Shown one piece after another: positions 62,638-64,000 of a DNA stretch of 64,000 nt (positions are counted from its first letter, which is position 1; every line of letters begins with the position of its first letter). This DNA comes from an uncultured Cyclobacteriaceae bacterium (GTDB lineage Bacteria; Bacteroidota; Bacteroidia; Cytophagales; Cyclobacteriaceae). The notes under the pieces were generated by a model that worked only from the letters and a program-made list of their open reading frames with translations, had not been told where the DNA came from and did not search any database. The translations under genes and the position numbers were made by a program. The DNA lies in assembly GCA_937146645.1 (NCBI GenBank), contig CAKZRQ010000013.1, positions 62,001 to 126,000 on the forward strand. Direction: 5' to 3'.

Positions 62638-63785
62638 TTGATCCTGATCTTAAACCTGACCACAGCCATATCATCTTCAAGGTTCACTATTTGATAGTAA
62701 TCTCCGTCCTTCAGAAAAGAAAAGCTTCCGTATTCAAACTCTCCGACCTTCCCCTCATAAATCTGATTCAATTCAGCATCAAAAAGTGTGAGCACTCTTT
62801 CTTCTCCAAGTTTATCAGGATGGGAACTAAACCTCCAGAACATTTTTCTGGATTCATCATAGTGCAAGGGACCAAACTGTACTTCCTTTTCGCGAAGCCC
62901 AATGAATTCAAAATACTTCTCACGGGAAGGAGCCAATTCTTCAAAGGTGGAAACTTTCTGATTTTCAGTTAGGGAGGAATTGAAAACTTTATGCTCGATT
63001 TCAAGCGTACTCATGTCTATTTTGAAGACTTCATTGAAAGAATCAGAACTGTAATACAACGTTCCGCCAACTGAAATCATATAAGTATCTGGAATAGCTG
63101 CAATTGTGCCTCCTCCATTTTCCATATTGGCCGTAATGGTGAAAGGCCTCAACTTTTTCAAAGCTGGAAGAGCAACCTTTCTCATTTTATTATCCCGAAT
63201 GTCGACTATCGCGATTCCTTCTCTGGGTTCTACAAAGTCAACCGAGCCATAATAGGAAATATAATACTGCCCGTCTTGAGAAATGAAACCGTCCATATTG
63301 ATGTCCTCTTCCGGGTCTAGATCATAACCATCAATTCCATCATTCGGACCAAACCTGAGAAAATCAACATTCGCCCAGTCAGAGTCTATTTTCACGATCT
63401 CATTGAAATGGAAGATATACGTGTTAAGGGTTTCGTCTATTTCAAGATTTGGAATATAGGTGTCATCCCCTATCCCCCTCGGACCTTCTTTTTCGAGTGG
63501 TATCAATCCCTTTAGCTTAAGCGAATCTAAATCATAGACCTCCATCTTGAATGTTGAGGTATTAAAATTTAGAAGCGTCTTTCTGTCAGGGCTGACTCCA
63601 GCACCCCAAAGGCTACTTTGAAGAAATGGAATTTCTTCTCCTACATCCATCATCACCGTGTCTATCTGAAATGAAAGCTCTAGTAAATTTTCTGATTTTG
63701 GGGTTTCTTCCTTCTGTTCACAGGAGATAAAAAAGAAATAGCTCAGGAGAATGGAGAAATAACTGACACACCTTCTCAAATTCAT
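62634..63785 (-). CDS. DUF4221-type lipoprotein, paralogue B
   Basis: Exported lipoprotein of 383 residues with lipobox ISC (Cys22) and the DUF4221 propeller-like beta pattern. The C-terminal segment RVLTLFDAELNQIYEGKVGEF ... LKDGDYYQIVNLEDDMA lines up with the paralogues on either side. It starts 3 nt after paralogue C ends and overlaps paralogue A. The ATG at 63785 gives a complete lipoprotein signal. Function unknown; these proteins occur in many copies in Cyclobacteriaceae. Confidence 0.82.
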   Translation of the reverse strand: MNLRRCVSYFSILLSYFFFISCEQKEETPKSENLLELSFQIDTVMMDVGEEIPFLQSSLWGAGVSPDRKTLLNFNTSTFKMEVYDLDSLKLKGLIPLEKEGPRGIGDDTYIPNLEIDETLNTYIFHFNEIVKIDSDWANVDFLRFGPNDGIDGYDLDPEEDINMDGFISQDGQYYISYYGSVDFVEPREGIAIVDIRDNKMRKVALPALKKLRPFTITANMENGGGTIAAIPDTYMISVGGTLYYSSDSFNEVFKIDMSTLEIEHKVFNSSLTENQKVSTFEELAPSREKYFEFIGLREKEVQFGPLHYDESRKMFWRFSSHPDKLGEERVLTLFDAELNQIYEGKVGEFEYGSFSFLKDGDYYQIVNLEDDMAVVRFKIRIN

Positions 63786-63788
63786 ATC

Positions 63789-64000
63789 TCAATCCATTCT
63801 TATTAATGATTCACCAGAGGTTGAACCTCCGATTGGCTTAATTCTGGCGAACGCCATCTCATCGTCAATATTCACATACGTATAGAGCATCCCATCCTTA
63901 AAAAATCTAATGGAAGAAATTGGGTAGTCTTCTACCTTTTCTTCATACACTACATTATAATCGGTATCAAATAGGGTAAATACCTGTTTCTTAATCACAG
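63789..64000 (-). CDS. DUF4221-type lipoprotein, paralogue C, C-terminal part
   Basis: C-terminal portion of a third paralogue; the frame is open to the window edge, so the start and most of the protein lie to the right. The visible 70 residues show KQVFTLFDTDYNVVYEEKV and FKDGMLYTYVNIDDEMAFAR, the same block as at the ends of paralogues A and B. It ends in a Gly/Ser-rich tail. An internal GTG at 63998 should not be taken as the start. Confidence 0.78.
   Translation of the reverse strand, partial: VIKKQVFTLFDTDYNVVYEEKVEDYPISSIRFFKDGMLYTYVNIDDEMAFARIKPIGGSTSGESLIRMD

Noticed and set aside
1-64000. CRISPR arrays, insertion sequences, prophage genes, tRNA or rRNA genes.
   Set aside because: I saw no regularly spaced repeats, transposase or integrase motifs, phage structural genes or tRNA-like foldings in any intergenic region.

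Overview
The window looks like a chromosomal segment of a marine-type Bacteroidota, most likely Cytophagales (Cyclobacteriaceae, Algoriphagus-like). This rests on gene content (DUF4221 lipoproteins, DUF5916 protein, carboxypeptidase-regulatory TonB receptor, PadR plus FtsX-like permease pair, NhaD antiporter) and on promoters fitting the Bacteroidota TTTG-N19/20-TAnnTTTG pattern. Few genes have Shine-Dalgarno sites. There is no insertion sequence, prophage, CRISPR array, rRNA or tRNA that I can see. Coding density is high and no gene-free stretch exceeds 300 bases.

Layout: 1-774 is the 5' part of glyA, followed by small unknown genes and an AEC permease (to 2518). A minus-strand housekeeping block (2515-12300) holds an inositol-phosphatase homologue, rsmI, pterin dehydratase, a DUF493 protein, a PpiD-like chaperone, a CNNM/CorC protein, lptC, a TPR protein, an outer-membrane protein and coaX. 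Then anmK, a Glu/Leu-type dehydrogenase and nhaD run forward (12398-16474). A nine-gene minus-strand run (16451-24247) reads rfbC, PHP phosphatase, epimerase, TPR protein, phosphosulfolactate synthase, DUF368 (PopT-type lipid carrier transporter), aroE, purU and tag. hflX and a TonB receptor share a bidirectional terminator. The receptor is preceded by a clear TPP riboswitch and promoter, so it is probably a thiamin-compound importer.

28381-34608 is a forward cluster: FAH-family enzyme, two consecutive Asp-nucleophile alpha/beta hydrolases (the second a haloalkane dehalogenase of the DhlA type), a TfoX-N protein, a lipoprotein, YjbQ and a DUF5916 protein. 34609-39003 carries a TlpA-like thioredoxin protein, a six-hairpin glycosidase and a ChbG-type deacetylase. 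CRY-DASH follows with a strong terminator. 40581-43570 is a compact minus-strand operon of VOC protein, alpha-oxoamine-synthase homologue, SxxK/SDN/KTG serine hydrolase lipoprotein and a small membrane protein. 43629-49238 has a patatin, a methyltransferase, a TRIC channel, a VanZ protein and a cytochrome c/beta-propeller lipoprotein.

49292-52314 is a PadR regulator with two perfect palindromic operators and an overlapping ABC-type permease. 52330-54194 is a divergent HxlR / DJ-1 / NADP-dependent oxidoreductase locus. 54327-57530 is a large VPS10/sortilin-like propeller. 57537-59526 is a probable trans-3-hydroxy-L-proline catabolic pair (Cys/Thr-type dehydratase and pyrroline-2-carboxylate reductase). 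An SDR/AraC pair follows, and the window ends in at least three tandem DUF4221 lipoprotein paralogues.

No single spectacular unknown system is evident. The best second-look items are the TPP-riboswitch-controlled lone receptor, the twin PadR operators, the alpha-oxoamine synthase/serine hydrolase operon, the sulfonate-pathway enzyme next to the lipid-carrier transporter, the hydrolase pair, and the DUF4221 array.
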